In this document: in pieces, positions 24,301 to 32,733 of the stretch | Layout of the letters: every line of letters begins with the position of its first letter | Position numbering within the stretch: position 1 is the stretch's first letter | Assembly (NCBI GenBank): GCA_016190005.1 | Contig: JACPRK010000190.1 | Span: forward strand, 1-38,210 | Reading direction: 5' to 3' | DNA length: 38,210 nucleotides | DNA from: Candidatus Wallbacteria bacterium | GTDB lineage: Bacteria; Muiribacteriota; UBA6191; JACPRK01 | Position numbers and translations under genes: made by a program | Notes under the pieces: model-generated | The model's database searches: none | The model's input: the letters and a program-made list of their open reading frames with translations, nothing else | What the model was told of the DNA's origin: nothing

Positions 24301-24805
24301 GGGGGAGCGAGAGGGGCGAAAGACCGCGCGGGAGCTGGCGGGCGAGGGCCGCGGGTGGCCAGGCGTCGCCGCGCACGCGCACACGGCGGGCGCTGGGGAG
24401 CGTGAGGAGGTAGGCATCTGAAGGGCGGAGCGGGAAGTCGGTCCCCGGGAAGTCGGAGAGGAAGGGGAGGGCACGCAGCAGGCCGGTCGTGTCGGAGACG
24501 AAACGGACGACGAACGGGGCCGACGCGGCATGCGCCAGGTCGGAAGCCGCTAGCGGGGTCCCGCGCACGGAACGGGCGGCAAGCGGTATCGCCACGAGGT
24601 TCAGCCCCTCGTGGAGCTGGAGCTCCCGGACGACGCCGCGCCGCCCGAGCCGCGCCGGCTCCTGGGCCCGGGCCGCAGGCAGAAGCACGAGCACCGCGAG
24701 GAGCGCGGCGGCTAAAGCCGCACTGCTTCGCGTCGCGCCGTGGGACCTACGGTGCGTCTGCATCTGCTCCATTGCCCGACAGGCCTCTGGCCTTCGCCGG
24801 GTCAT
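21347..24805 (-). CDS. Secreted multidomain alpha/beta hydrolase (lipase-like) with PKD-like and fibronectin-like domains
   Basis: 1152 residues from ATG 24805; ATG at 24772 (residue 12) gives a more normal signal peptide (SSAALAAALLAVLVLLPAARAQ). After a beta-rich region (45-240) comes a PKD/cadherin-like domain (SGASEDPDGDALIYSWHR ... YRFELSVSDGS, about 250-335), then a ZU5-like beta region. The alpha/beta hydrolase is at about 500-850: FLHGL near the oxyanion hole, nucleophile Ser612 in VGKSMGG (GxSxG), LATPHHGSF, and a candidate catalytic His in NLVGHSDIV. The C-terminus has another Ig-like part and two fibronectin III-like domains (VRLSWTPAAGSLDRVATYRLV). The PGAP1/LipA-like core suggests an extracellular or outer-surface lipase/esterase. 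It heads the minus-strand group ending in the kinase and is divergent from cysK. Confidence 0.82.
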   Translation of the reverse strand: MTRRRPEACRAMEQMQTHRRSHGATRSSAALAAALLAVLVLLPAARAQEPARLGRRGVVRELQLHEGLNLVAIPLAARSVRGTPLAASDLAHAASAPFVVRFVSDTTGLLRALPFLSDFPGTDFPLRPSDAYLLTLPSARRVRVRGDAWPPAALARQLPRGLSPLSLPHGVPEGASARGLLSTLGLRFAIAAVADAETGRGRLRTIFPDAGPDVALTAGRGLLVSIATSSVVTLPAANSPPVASPETAQTLSQSAGLALVSGASEDPDGDALIYSWHRPTESAPFSITTSPVLRLPPVPPGEYRFELSVSDGSLASARASIVVTVIPDATPGQAMLRQSADPSRAARLAATGVSIALPQGALTTGTFLTVTQSADLMDETSTPGRRVTLPVAISLDRLAVAGALDGQSPLIDLIFDVPAGSDWRTLFGVVGEEVTIGGSRLPVRRLLTTAPFAGPPEAPTHVVATIPAAALTDRTVELRTYQHAAEWTFTPSLLPYGAEQGQTRAVIFLHGLQQQGALGTSVGLTPFADTEEAVRNARQDVWSTPLGRARFDGGPAPLREAFSASVDALRAHYDFFEYWYPSARPIDDNGRELARLAALKPQVESFILVGKSMGGLVARRAAEELGNRVEAIVTLATPHHGSFFPLMLEGAQEADGFERLRDQLDGQFLPRDAKTAILSRVGGTLLTPGVRDLGWDGLVPAGRDRLQLLPGRPNLALAELNRRTRETARTRLIATFGGTSGPRMPAPAEEGGRILSMTAFPAHADSDVFVPRASALPEELVGSEPPGLFFGRRPDGSFDRLARFNLVGHSDIVDEPQVVASLLNFLSAQATAFDGQPPNHPPIARPGPSIDYNPSGFPEQIELVSLDSTEPDTSDALPMYFWSVFRGDLPTPSGFAGGPDLMRTATGPVAPFQALGPGTWEITLATVDGRGGIGLAPKLITYRPTTGNRGVTLAAGPADATGATSLTWSPSTATSGGISVFHDVRPGIKDNLNLGVNSLASGFDFAFNLTATSLASSGLADGATWYFRLFDGPTSARGSSNEIAVRVPPAGTAPPAPVGSFAAAPAGPGSVRLSWTPAAGSLDRVATYRLVSSTSASISLESGRLRWASALASESEVTLTGLDGGQRLHFRLFTVDLDENIAASAIATADVP

Positions 24806-24974
24806 TCTAGCCCGGCGTCCGCGGGTTCGCTCGTGATTTTGTGACCGAGATGTCGCATGCTGGTGGGGTGATGCAAGTCACACACCAACCCGGAACCGAC
24901 GGGTCGCTCGGAGGGCGGCCGGTCGTCAGCCTGTCCGATCGCGGCGCGCAGCCGGGCCGCAAAGGAGTTTCGAC
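24806..24974. promoter_or_regulatory. Divergent intergenic region hydrolase/cysK
   Basis: 169 nt between divergent starts, expected to hold both promoters. A clear ribosome-binding site AAAGGAG lies 8 nt before the cysK ATG. No sigma-70 boxes could be assigned with confidence. Confidence 0.4.
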
Positions 24975-25955
24975 ATGTCTCAGAGACCGCTTCTGGCCGA
25001 CAACATCCTCCAACTGATCGGTTACACGCCGCTGGTGCGGCTGCACCGCGTGGTGCCCCAGGGGTCTGCCGAGGTCCTTGCGAAGCTGGAGTCGTTCAAC
25101 CCGATGTGGAGCGTCAAGGACCGCATCGGCAACGCGATGATCGAGGCGGCCGAGCGGGAAGGAAAGATTGAGCCGGGCAAGAGCGTGGTCATCGAGCCGA
25201 CCAGCGGCAACACCGGGATCGGGCTGGCGATGGCGTGCGCGGTGAAGGGCTATCAGATGATCTTCGTGATGCCCGGGACGGTGACGAAGGAGCGCCAGCA
25301 GGTGCTCTTGGCCTTCGGGGCAACGATCGTGCTGACGCCGGGCCCCAAGGGGATGAAGGGGGCGATCGCCAAGGCGCGGGAGCTCCTGGAGAAGACGCCC
25401 GGGGGGTGGATTCCGCAGCAGTTCGAAAACCCGGCCAACGTCGAAGTGCACCGCCGCACGACGGCCATCGAGATCGTGGAGGCGACCGGCGGGGACGTCG
25501 GGGCGTTCGTCGCGGGGGTCGGAACGGGCGGCACGCTGACCGGCGCGGGCTCGGTGCTCAAACAGCGCATCCGAGACATCCGCATCGTGGCGGTCGAGTC
25601 GGCCGACGCCCCGGTGCTCTCGGGCCAGCCGGTGCGCCAGCCGAACCGCATCCAGGGCATCAGCACTGGATTCATCCCTTCAATCCTGGACCGCGACCTG
25701 ATCGACGATATCGAGGTCGTCGAGTTCGAGGACGCCATCGCGATGTCTCGGCGGCTCTGCCGCGAGGAGGGCATCTTCGCCGGCCTCAGCGCCGGCGCCG
25801 TGCTCGTCGCCGCCCTGCGGACCGCCCAGAAGCTGGGCACCGGCAAGCGCGTCGTCTGCGTCCTCCCCGACCTGGGCGAACGCTACCTGAGCCACAAGCT
25901 CTACTCCGAGCTCTTCGACACCTCCCGCATCCTCGATTGCACGCAGGAAGCGTAA
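24975..25955 (+). CDS. cysK: Cysteine synthase A (O-acetylserine sulfhydrylase)
   Basis: 326 residues, normal length. A cytoplasmic PLP enzyme of fold type II that makes L-cysteine from O-acetylserine and sulfide. The Schiff-base lysine is Lys48 in NPMWSVKDRIG (more often N-P-x-x-S-V-K-D-R). The substrate loop is TSGNTG (76-81), and the phosphate-binding loop is GVGTGGTLTG near 180. The C-terminal serine/pyridine-N region lies in EGIFAGLSAGA. The start is decided by AAAGGAG 8 nt upstream. No cysE or sulfate-reduction gene is nearby; the following gene starts 60 nt on and is unrelated in function. Confidence 0.96.
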   Translation: MSQRPLLADNILQLIGYTPLVRLHRVVPQGSAEVLAKLESFNPMWSVKDRIGNAMIEAAEREGKIEPGKSVVIEPTSGNTGIGLAMACAVKGYQMIFVMPGTVTKERQQVLLAFGATIVLTPGPKGMKGAIAKARELLEKTPGGWIPQQFENPANVEVHRRTTAIEIVEATGGDVGAFVAGVGTGGTLTGAGSVLKQRIRDIRIVAVESADAPVLSGQPVRQPNRIQGISTGFIPSILDRDLIDDIEVVEFEDAIAMSRRLCREEGIFAGLSAGAVLVAALRTAQKLGTGKRVVCVLPDLGERYLSHKLYSELFDTSRILDCTQEA

Positions 25956-26014
25956 GAGAACCCGCAGAAGACCCGCGCCTGCTGCCGCGTACGCGACGCT
26001 GCTATAGTGCGGCA

Positions 26015-26494
26015 ATGCGTCGCCGAGCGTTCGTTTTCCCTGCTGGTCTCGCCTTCCTCGTCGCGGTCTCATCGACGGCACTTGCCGCCACGCCCAGGGA
26101 CGAGGTGCACCGGGCGGTGTCTGCCTGGCATCGCGCCGCCGCCAAGGCCGACGAGGAAGCGTACTTCGCGCTCTTTGCCGCAGATGCTGTCTTCCTGGGC
26201 AGCGACGCCACCGAGCGGTGGACACGCGATTCCTTCCGAAAATGGGCGCACCCCTACTTCGCCCGGGGCAAGGCCTGGACGCTCATCCCCACCGAGCGCC
26301 ATGTCGCCCTCTCCGCTGATGCCACCGTCGCCTGGTTCGACGAGCTTCTCCATTCTCCCGCCTACGGCCAGTGCCGCGGCTCGGGCGTCGTTGTCCTCCA
26401 GGGCGGTGGATGGCGTATCGCCCAGTACAACTTCAGCATCCCCATCCCCAACGCCCTCGCCGACTCCGTCGTCAAGCAGATCCGCGGACGCTGA
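26015..26494 (+). CDS. Exported NTF2-like (SnoaL/DUF4440-type) protein
   Basis: 159 residues with a signal peptide (MRRRAFVFPAGLAFLVAVSS, cleavage after ALA). The mature part follows the NTF2-like pattern: helix VHRAVSAWHRAAAKADEEAY, then FALFAADAVFLGSDATERW, a second helix FRKWAHPYFARGKAW, and strands RHVALSADATVAWFDELL and VVVLQGGGWRIAQYNFSIP. Such cone-shaped domains bind small molecules or act as small enzymes; related proteins are often annotated as periplasmic 'nuclear transport factor 2 family'. TATAGT 9 nt before the ATG looks like a promoter box but lies where the ribosome-binding site should be. It ends 39 nt before the oxidoreductase start. Confidence 0.82.
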   Translation: MRRRAFVFPAGLAFLVAVSSTALAATPRDEVHRAVSAWHRAAAKADEEAYFALFAADAVFLGSDATERWTRDSFRKWAHPYFARGKAWTLIPTERHVALSADATVAWFDELLHSPAYGQCRGSGVVVLQGGGWRIAQYNFSIPIPNALADSVVKQIRGR

Positions 26495-26533
26495 TGACAT
26501 GGGTTTCCCGGACGCGTGGTAGGCTCGACGGCA

Positions 26534-28840
26534 ATGCAAGAGGCGAGCTGGAAGACGACGGCGTGCATTCTCTGCTCGCGCAACTGCGGCATCCAGGTAG
26601 ACGCGCGGGACGGGCGGCTTGCGGCCATCCGAGGAGACCGGGCGCACCCGCTCTCGGAGGGGTACCTCTGCCAGAAGGCCGGCCGGCTCGACTACTATCA
26701 GAATCACGCCGACCGGCTGTCTCAACCGTTGCGGCGCCGGGCGAACGGCTCCTTCGAGGCGATCGATTGGGACACAGCCATCCGGGAGATCGCGGCCCGG
26801 CTGCTCGCCATTCGAGACACGCACGGCGGCCGGGCGCTGGCCTACTACGGCGGCGGCGGCCAGGGCAATCACCTGGGCGGCGTCTACGGGCGCGGGCTGG
26901 TGGAGGCGATGCGCACGCGCTACCACTACTCCTCGCTGGCCCAGGAAAAGACCGGCGACTTCTGGGTCAACGGCAGGCTGTTCGGCCGTCAGACCTGTCA
27001 CCTCGCCGAGGGGGTCGAGACGGCCGACCTGGTGGTGCTGATCGGCACCAACCCGTGGCAATCCCACGGCATCCGGAACGCGCGCACCACGCTCCAGGAG
27101 CTGGCCCGAGACCCCGCCCGCCGACTGGTCGTCATCGATCCCCGGCGCACCGAGGCGGCCGAGCGGGCAGACCTTCATCTGCAAGTCCGGCCAGGGACCG
27201 ATGCGTTCCTGCTCGCGGCGGTCCTGGCAATACTGGTGCGCGAGGGATTGCAGAACCGCGCGTTCCTCGAAGAGCGGACCCTCGGGTTCGAAGCGGTTCG
27301 CACGGCCCTCGAGGAAGTGCCGGTCGAGCGCTACGTGGCCCGCGCGGGCGTCTCCCTCGAAGACGCGAAGCGGCTTGCCCGCTGGCTGGGAGAGGCGCCA
27401 AGCGCGGCGGTGCGCGTCGACCTTGGCCTGCAGCAGAGCCTCCACAGCACGCTCAATTCATACCTGGAGAAGCTGCTCTTCCTGGTGCCGGGCCACTTCG
27501 GTCGTCCGGGCTGCAATACGCTCCATTCGTTCCTGATGCCGCTCATCGGTCACTCCGACGAGCCGTCGCCCGGCGGCTCGAGCTGGCAAACCGTGGCCAC
27601 GGGCGCCCGCGAGATCGCCAAGCTCTTCCCGCCGAACGTGCTTCCCGAAGAGATCCTCAGCTCCCGGCCCGATCGCATCCGGGGGGTGGTTGTCGACAGC
27701 GCCAACCCGCTGCTGAGCGGAGCAGACACGCACGCGTACCGGGAGGCGTTCGCTCGCCTGGAGCTGCTGGTCGCGATCGACGTCGCGATGAGCGAGACGG
27801 CCGCGGCTGCTCACTACGTGCTGCCGGCGGCGTCGCAGTTCGAGAAGTGGGAGATGACCTTCTTCACGCTCGAGTTCCCGGCGCAGGCCGCCCACCTGCG
27901 GCGGCCGCTCTTCCCGCGTCGGCCCGGCACGCTGACGGAGCCCGAGATCTACTGGCGCCTCCTGACCCAGATGGGCGAGCTTCCCAGAGAGGGATTCCCG
28001 TGGCTGCGATGGATCGCGCGAATCGACCGCAGGTTTCCACGGTGGCGGCTCTTCCCGGCGGCTCTGAAGGCGACGCTGGCGCTTCGGCCCAGGCTCTCCC
28101 GATACCTGCAGTTCCTCCTTTACGATACGCTCGGCGCCACGCTCCCCGAGGGAGCAGCCGCGGCGGCGCCGCTCTGGGGTTCGGCGCATGCGTACGTTGC
28201 GAAGCATCGCGAAGCCGTGCTGCGCGCCGGGGTCGCGGGCCCCGGAGACGACCCTGGCGAGGCGCTCTTCGGCCGGCTGCTCGGCGCCGAATCGGGAACC
28301 TTCATCAGCCGGCACGAGTACGAGGATGTCTGGGCGATGATCCGGCACTCGGACCGCCGCATCCACCTGGACATCCCCGAGATGCTGGCCGAGCTGCGGG
28401 CGCTCGCAGCGGAGCCCGAGTCGACGGGCGCGGGCGACTACCCGCTCCTGCTGGTTGCCGGGGAACGCCGCTCGTACAACGCCACGCAGGTCATCCGCAA
28501 CCCCGAGTGGCGCAAGTCCGACCCGGACGGCGCCCTGCGCATCCACCCGGCCGACGCCGCGTCGCTCGGCCTGGCGGACGGAGCGCCGGCGCTCTGCGAG
28601 TCCCCTCGCGGCGCCATCGAGGTGCGCGTGGCGGTGACCGATACGGTCCGCCCGGGCGTCGTGACGCTGCCGCTCGGCTACGGCTCCGAGTACCCCGACG
28701 CCCAAGGCCACCGCCGCGCGACCGGCCCGGCCCTCAACCTCCTCACCGACGCCGCTCACCGCGATCCCCTCACCGCCACGCCCTACCACAAGCACGTCCG
28801 CGTGCGACTCCTCAGGCGTCCCAGCCCCGTCGCCGTGTGA
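26534..28840 (+). CDS. Molybdopterin (bis-MGD) oxidoreductase, formate-dehydrogenase-like
   Basis: 768 residues from ATG 26534 (an upstream GTG at 26516 is less likely). The N-terminus binds one [4Fe-4S] cluster: Cys11, Cys14, Cys18 and Cys46 (C-x2-C-x3-C-x27-C), followed by the usual Lys (CQKAGR). The large MGD-binding domains include LVVLIGTNPWQSHG, VVIDPRRTEAAERAD and the distal GNxxL-like VVDSANPLLSG. Cys155 in GRQTCHLAEG is a candidate Mo/W ligand. The C-terminal MopB beta-barrel contains RSYNATQVIRNPEW and IHPADAASLGLADGA. No Tat signal, so a cytoplasmic location is expected. No electron-transfer subunit or cofactor gene is adjacent, so the substrate cannot be named; formate, or the acetylene-hydratase-like branch, are possibilities. 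Confidence 0.9.
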   Translation: MQEASWKTTACILCSRNCGIQVDARDGRLAAIRGDRAHPLSEGYLCQKAGRLDYYQNHADRLSQPLRRRANGSFEAIDWDTAIREIAARLLAIRDTHGGRALAYYGGGGQGNHLGGVYGRGLVEAMRTRYHYSSLAQEKTGDFWVNGRLFGRQTCHLAEGVETADLVVLIGTNPWQSHGIRNARTTLQELARDPARRLVVIDPRRTEAAERADLHLQVRPGTDAFLLAAVLAILVREGLQNRAFLEERTLGFEAVRTALEEVPVERYVARAGVSLEDAKRLARWLGEAPSAAVRVDLGLQQSLHSTLNSYLEKLLFLVPGHFGRPGCNTLHSFLMPLIGHSDEPSPGGSSWQTVATGAREIAKLFPPNVLPEEILSSRPDRIRGVVVDSANPLLSGADTHAYREAFARLELLVAIDVAMSETAAAAHYVLPAASQFEKWEMTFFTLEFPAQAAHLRRPLFPRRPGTLTEPEIYWRLLTQMGELPREGFPWLRWIARIDRRFPRWRLFPAALKATLALRPRLSRYLQFLLYDTLGATLPEGAAAAAPLWGSAHAYVAKHREAVLRAGVAGPGDDPGEALFGRLLGAESGTFISRHEYEDVWAMIRHSDRRIHLDIPEMLAELRALAAEPESTGAGDYPLLLVAGERRSYNATQVIRNPEWRKSDPDGALRIHPADAASLGLADGAPALCESPRGAIEVRVAVTDTVRPGVVTLPLGYGSEYPDAQGHRRATGPALNLLTDAAHRDPLTATPYHKHVRVRLLRRPSPVAV

Positions 28841-28848
28841 GGCGTGCG

Positions 28849-28880
28849 GAAACCCGTGGCGTCTACCTGTACCGGGTTTC
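28849..28880. repeat. Dispersed palindrome, copy 2, at a convergent gene junction
   Basis: Perfect 8-bp arms GAAACCCG (28849-28856) and CGGGTTTC (28873-28880) enclose a 16-nt loop which, read on the minus strand, is GTACAGGTAGACGCCA, one base different from copy 1 at 6999-7032. It fills the 42-nt gap between the oxidoreductase stop and the kinase stop. Probably a bidirectional transcript end or a mobile palindrome. Confidence 0.88.
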
Positions 28881-28882
28881 TG

Positions 28883-31800
28883 TCACCGCACCCGAGGAGG
28901 AGAGGCGGCCCCCGGGGCTTCGAGGCTGGCGAGCTTGCGCCTAAGGTCAAGGTTGGCGGGGTCGAGCCGAGCGGCGTGGGCGTAGGCAGTGGCGGCTTGC
29001 TGGCGTCTGCCTGCCTGCAGGAGCGTGTCGCCCAGGATCTCCTCGGCGGCGGCGCTCGAGGGATCGAGGCGAGTCGCCTCGCGGAAGCTTGCGATGGCGC
29101 CCGGGAGGTTGCCATCCTCACGAAGAGCGGTCCCGTAGGCCAGGTGCGCCCAGGATGCGTTCGGATCGGACTCGATGGCTCGTTTGAGGCATGCGGTCCC
29201 GTCTGGCCTGCGGCCGCGACGGCGCAGCAGCGCTCCGAGCAGCACCTGCGCCGGAGCGTTGGCGGGCTGCTTCTCGATCGAGAGGCGGTAGGCCCGCTCG
29301 GCGCCGTCCGGCTGGCCCGTGTCCTCGAGGAGCTGGCCGTGGAGCCAGCATGCCTCGGGGTCTTCCGGATGGGCGCGGAGGTGTTGCGAGAGCTCCGCGA
29401 GCGCGGCGGTTGTCTGGCGGGAGGCCCTGAGCGAGCCGGCCAGGTCGCGCCGGGCCGTCGGGTGCGTCGGCTCCAGCGCGAGCGCAGCCCGCAGCTCCGG
29501 GATCGCCTCGGCGGTTCGGCCGCGGTCGCGCAGGCGGGTCGCGAGGCTGACCCTGAGCTGGGCCACGTGGTGGCGCTCAGCCCCGCGGCGCAGCAGCTCG
29601 AACGCCCGATCGAGCTCCCCGCGGCCCTCGAGCAGGTCGGCCAGTTCCGGGTAGACGAACCACGGGGTGTCGCTGCAGTCGATGGCGCGCTCGAACTCGG
29701 CCAACGCTTCGGATTGCTTGCCGGCCCGGACCAGCAACTGCGCGAGCTCCGTCCGCAGCGGGCCGGAGCGGGGGTCGGTTTCGACGGCCTGCCGCAGGTG
29801 CGCCTCCGCGGAGGTCAGATCCGCCCGGGCCTGCGCCAGGCGAGCGGCGTGCGTGAGCGCCTCCGCCTTCCAGACGGGATTCCGAGCTGCAGCGAGGTAT
29901 TCGTGCTCGGCCTCGGAGGCTCGGTCCGTGGAGGCCAGGACGTGCGCCAGCGACATGTGGCCCTGCGGATTGGCCGGATCGAGACGGATGGCCTGCCGGA
30001 AGGCAGACTCGGCCAGCAGCTTCTCGCCCTTCCCGCGCGCGAGCTCGGCGATTCGAAGCAGCAGCACCAGGTCGTCGGGGCGGGCAGCCACCGAGCGTCC
30101 ATACGCGTCGAATGCTTCGGTGTGCCGGCCCTGGAGCGAGAGCGCGTCACCGAGCTCGGCCAGAAGGCGCGCATCTGCCGGCGTCTCCCGCAGGACCGCA
30201 CGCAGCTCCCGCTCCACGCCGGCGTGGTCGTCGACGGTCCTGAGCGAGGCGATCAGGGCTCGCCTGGCATCCCGTGTCTCGTTGGAGACGCCCCCCGCCG
30301 CCGCGAGCACTGCCCGGGCTTGCTGCACGCGTCCCTGCTGCGTGAGGAGCTTCGCCAGCTCCCCCGCGGCCCAGGTCGCCTCGGGATGGGCACGCGACAC
30401 CTGCCCGAGCAGCTCCTCGGCCTCGCGCGCGCGGCCTGCCGCGAGCAGCTGCCGGGACAGCGGCCGGGCCGTCTCGAAGCGTTGTGCCGAGGAGCGATAG
30501 ACCTTTGCGTTGAGCTCGATCGCCTCCGCCAGGTTCCCCTGCCGCTCGCGGACTTCGGCCAGGAAGGAGGCAGCGTCCGGGTTGGCCGGCTCCAGGACCA
30601 GCACGCGAGCGTAGAGCTTTGCGGCCGTGTCGAGGTCCCCGGCGCGGAAGCGGAGCCCGCCCAGATCCAGAAGAGCCGCGGTATGGTTCGAGTCGATTTG
30701 GATCGCCTTGCGGATTTCGGCCTCGGCGTCCGCGTCGCGGAGCCGGCGCTGCAGCAGCCTGGAAAGCGACACGCGCCAGTCCAGATTTCGCGGCTCGCCC
30801 TGCGCGGCGGAGCGATAGAGCGCAATCGCTTCGTCCAGCCTTCCCTGGTCGTTCATCACGCCGGCGAGCCGTCCGTCGAGCGCCCGCGAACGCGCGCGTC
30901 GGTAGGTCATTTCGGCTTCCTGCAGCAGTCCGGCCTTCTCCTGACAGGCGCCGAGCGCGAGGATGGCGTGGAGGTCCTCCCCGTTCTTGTCGAGCGCCTC
31001 GAGCAGGTACGGCTCGGCGTCCTTGCACCTGCCGATGTTGGCCAGCTCCAGGCCCAGCATGCGCCGCACCTCGAGGTCGTCGCCCCGCTGCGCAGCGACC
31101 GCCTCCAGGTGGGGAATGGCGTCCCCGCGCCGCTGCTCCTCGACGAGCGCAAGACCGAGCGAACGGCGAGTGGAAAGGTCCGACGTGTCCTGTTTGGCGG
31201 CGGTCTCGAGTAGCCGGATCGCCTCGGAACGCGACGCCGGTACCTTTCGCAGCAGCTCTCCAAGGCCTCGCAGCGCTTCCAGGTTCCCCGGGGAGGCCCG
31301 CAGGGCGCGCCGGTAGGCGCCGGTTGCATCGGCCCAGGCCAGCCGGCGCGGGGCTGTGCGGCCGAGGCCCAGGTTTGCCTGGAGCCGGATGTCATCGGAG
31401 ACGCCGGATGCCTTCAAGGCCAGGTAGGCGTAGTCGTCGGCAGCCTTGTTCCAGTTCCAATCGGCCTCTCGTGCCTGGGCCAGCTCCAGGTAGATGCGCC
31501 AGTTCTTCCGGTCCCGGCTGAGCTCATCTTGAAGTCGCTCGACCCGCTCGGTGGGAGTGAGCTTCTTCACGGGCGGGCCGAGTGCCGGCCTGGCGGGCCT
31601 GGGGAGCACTGCCGCTGGCGCCGGTGGTGGCGAGGGGCGAGGCGATGGCGGTGTGGGCGAGGCGACCGTAGGCGGGGGCGGCCGCGCCGGCCAGAAGGCC
31701 GCTGCGACGAGCGCCGTTGCCGTGAGCGCGAGAGCGGCGGCGCCGGCCGTGAACCGGCGTCCTGGCGGACTGTTCTGGGCTGCAGCGCTGGTCGCGACCA

Positions 31801-32719
31801 CGTGCGTGGCGCGGCTCGAGACCGGCTCCGGCGCTCGCCGCATGCGCACGGTCCTGGTCGCTGTCGCCTCGAGCGGCGCCGGCGCGGTTGCCAGCCGCTC
31901 CAGGCGGCGTTTCACCTCGCCGGCCGACGAGGGCCTGGCGGATGGCTCCTTGGCGAGCAGCTCGGCGACGAGCGCCTCGAGACCCTCCGGGACGCCCGGC
32001 CTGAGTTGACCCACCGGCACCGATGCCTCGCGCAAGTGCATCTGGAGCAACTCGGGGACGGATTCCGATTCGAAGGGCGGTCGGCCGGCGATCAGCTCGT
32101 GGAGCAGAATTCCCAGAGCATAGAGATCCGACGCCGGCGACGCGGGCTTGCCGCGGATCAGCTCCGGCGCCATGTAGGCCGGCGTCCCGAGGATGATGCC
32201 TTCCTGGGTCCGGACGGCGTTGCTGCCGCGCCACTTGGCCAGACCGAAGTCGGCGACCTTCCAGAGGGCGGCGTTCATCTGGAGAACGTTCTCGGGCTTG
32301 ATGTCGCGGTGCAGGATCTCCTGTCCGTGAGCCAGCTCGAGCGCGGAGGCGACCTGGGCGGCGGCCAGGAGAGCGTCGGAGAGCTTCATCGGACCTCGGC
32401 GGAGCGCATGCCGCAAGTCCTCGCCGGGGACGTACTCGTAGCAGATCCACGGCGTGCCGTCTTCGATGTCGAAGTCGAGCAGCACCACGATGTTCGGGTG
32501 CTGCAGCGAGGCCGTCACGCGCGCTTCGGAGACGAAGCGCTCGACGCGGTCGGGTTCGGCCGATGAGTCGACGTGCAGCAGCTTGATGACGACCTGGCGA
32601 TCGAGCGCGACCTGGTTCGCCAGGACTACGGAGCCGAAGCCGCCGGAGCCGAGCAGCCGGACAGCGCGGTACTTGAGCGCGCAACCCGGTGGAAAAGCCG
32701 GCATGAGTCCGGTCTGCAT
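28883..32719 (-). CDS. Membrane Ser/Thr protein kinase with very long TPR region
   Basis: 1278 residues. Complete Hanks-type kinase (about 15-280): GSGGFGSVV, Lys46 (VVIK), Glu65, HRDIKPEN (Asp139), DFG (Asp157), GTPAYMAPE. One TM (about 323-344) is followed by a Pro-rich spacer (345-385). From about 395 to 1260 there are some 24 TPR-like units, many canonical (PEDPEACWLHGQLLEDTG; EHEYLAAARNPVWKAEAL; SWAHLAYGTALREDGNLPGAI), presumably outside the cytoplasm. The TPR array would bind a protein partner. The start (ATG 32719; ATG 32704 is an alternative) is 14 nt after the helicase stop on the same strand, without a Shine-Dalgarno, so co-transcription is possible but not proven. Such TPR kinases are common in Acidobacteria and Myxococcota and need not be linked to the helicase. 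Confidence 0.93.
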   Translation of the reverse strand: MQTGLMPAFPPGCALKYRAVRLLGSGGFGSVVLANQVALDRQVVIKLLHVDSSAEPDRVERFVSEARVTASLQHPNIVVLLDFDIEDGTPWICYEYVPGEDLRHALRRGPMKLSDALLAAAQVASALELAHGQEILHRDIKPENVLQMNAALWKVADFGLAKWRGSNAVRTQEGIILGTPAYMAPELIRGKPASPASDLYALGILLHELIAGRPPFESESVPELLQMHLREASVPVGQLRPGVPEGLEALVAELLAKEPSARPSSAGEVKRRLERLATAPAPLEATATRTVRMRRAPEPVSSRATHVVATSAAAQNSPPGRRFTAGAAALALTATALVAAAFWPARPPPPTVASPTPPSPRPSPPPAPAAVLPRPARPALGPPVKKLTPTERVERLQDELSRDRKNWRIYLELAQAREADWNWNKAADDYAYLALKASGVSDDIRLQANLGLGRTAPRRLAWADATGAYRRALRASPGNLEALRGLGELLRKVPASRSEAIRLLETAAKQDTSDLSTRRSLGLALVEEQRRGDAIPHLEAVAAQRGDDLEVRRMLGLELANIGRCKDAEPYLLEALDKNGEDLHAILALGACQEKAGLLQEAEMTYRRARSRALDGRLAGVMNDQGRLDEAIALYRSAAQGEPRNLDWRVSLSRLLQRRLRDADAEAEIRKAIQIDSNHTAALLDLGGLRFRAGDLDTAAKLYARVLVLEPANPDAASFLAEVRERQGNLAEAIELNAKVYRSSAQRFETARPLSRQLLAAGRAREAEELLGQVSRAHPEATWAAGELAKLLTQQGRVQQARAVLAAAGGVSNETRDARRALIASLRTVDDHAGVERELRAVLRETPADARLLAELGDALSLQGRHTEAFDAYGRSVAARPDDLVLLLRIAELARGKGEKLLAESAFRQAIRLDPANPQGHMSLAHVLASTDRASEAEHEYLAAARNPVWKAEALTHAARLAQARADLTSAEAHLRQAVETDPRSGPLRTELAQLLVRAGKQSEALAEFERAIDCSDTPWFVYPELADLLEGRGELDRAFELLRRGAERHHVAQLRVSLATRLRDRGRTAEAIPELRAALALEPTHPTARRDLAGSLRASRQTTAALAELSQHLRAHPEDPEACWLHGQLLEDTGQPDGAERAYRLSIEKQPANAPAQVLLGALLRRRGRRPDGTACLKRAIESDPNASWAHLAYGTALREDGNLPGAIASFREATRLDPSSAAAEEILGDTLLQAGRRQQAATAYAHAARLDPANLDLRRKLASLEAPGAASPPRVR

Positions 32720-32733
32720 CGGGGCCGATCGTA

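Noticed and set aside
26371-28944. 857-codon frame overlapping the oxidoreductase in another phase
   Set aside because: Arg/Pro-rich composition, no domains; the other phase has the Fe-S and MGD motifs.
28844-31213. 789-codon plus-strand frame antisense to the TPR kinase
   Set aside because: Begins in the palindrome and mirrors the TPR codons; no independent evidence.
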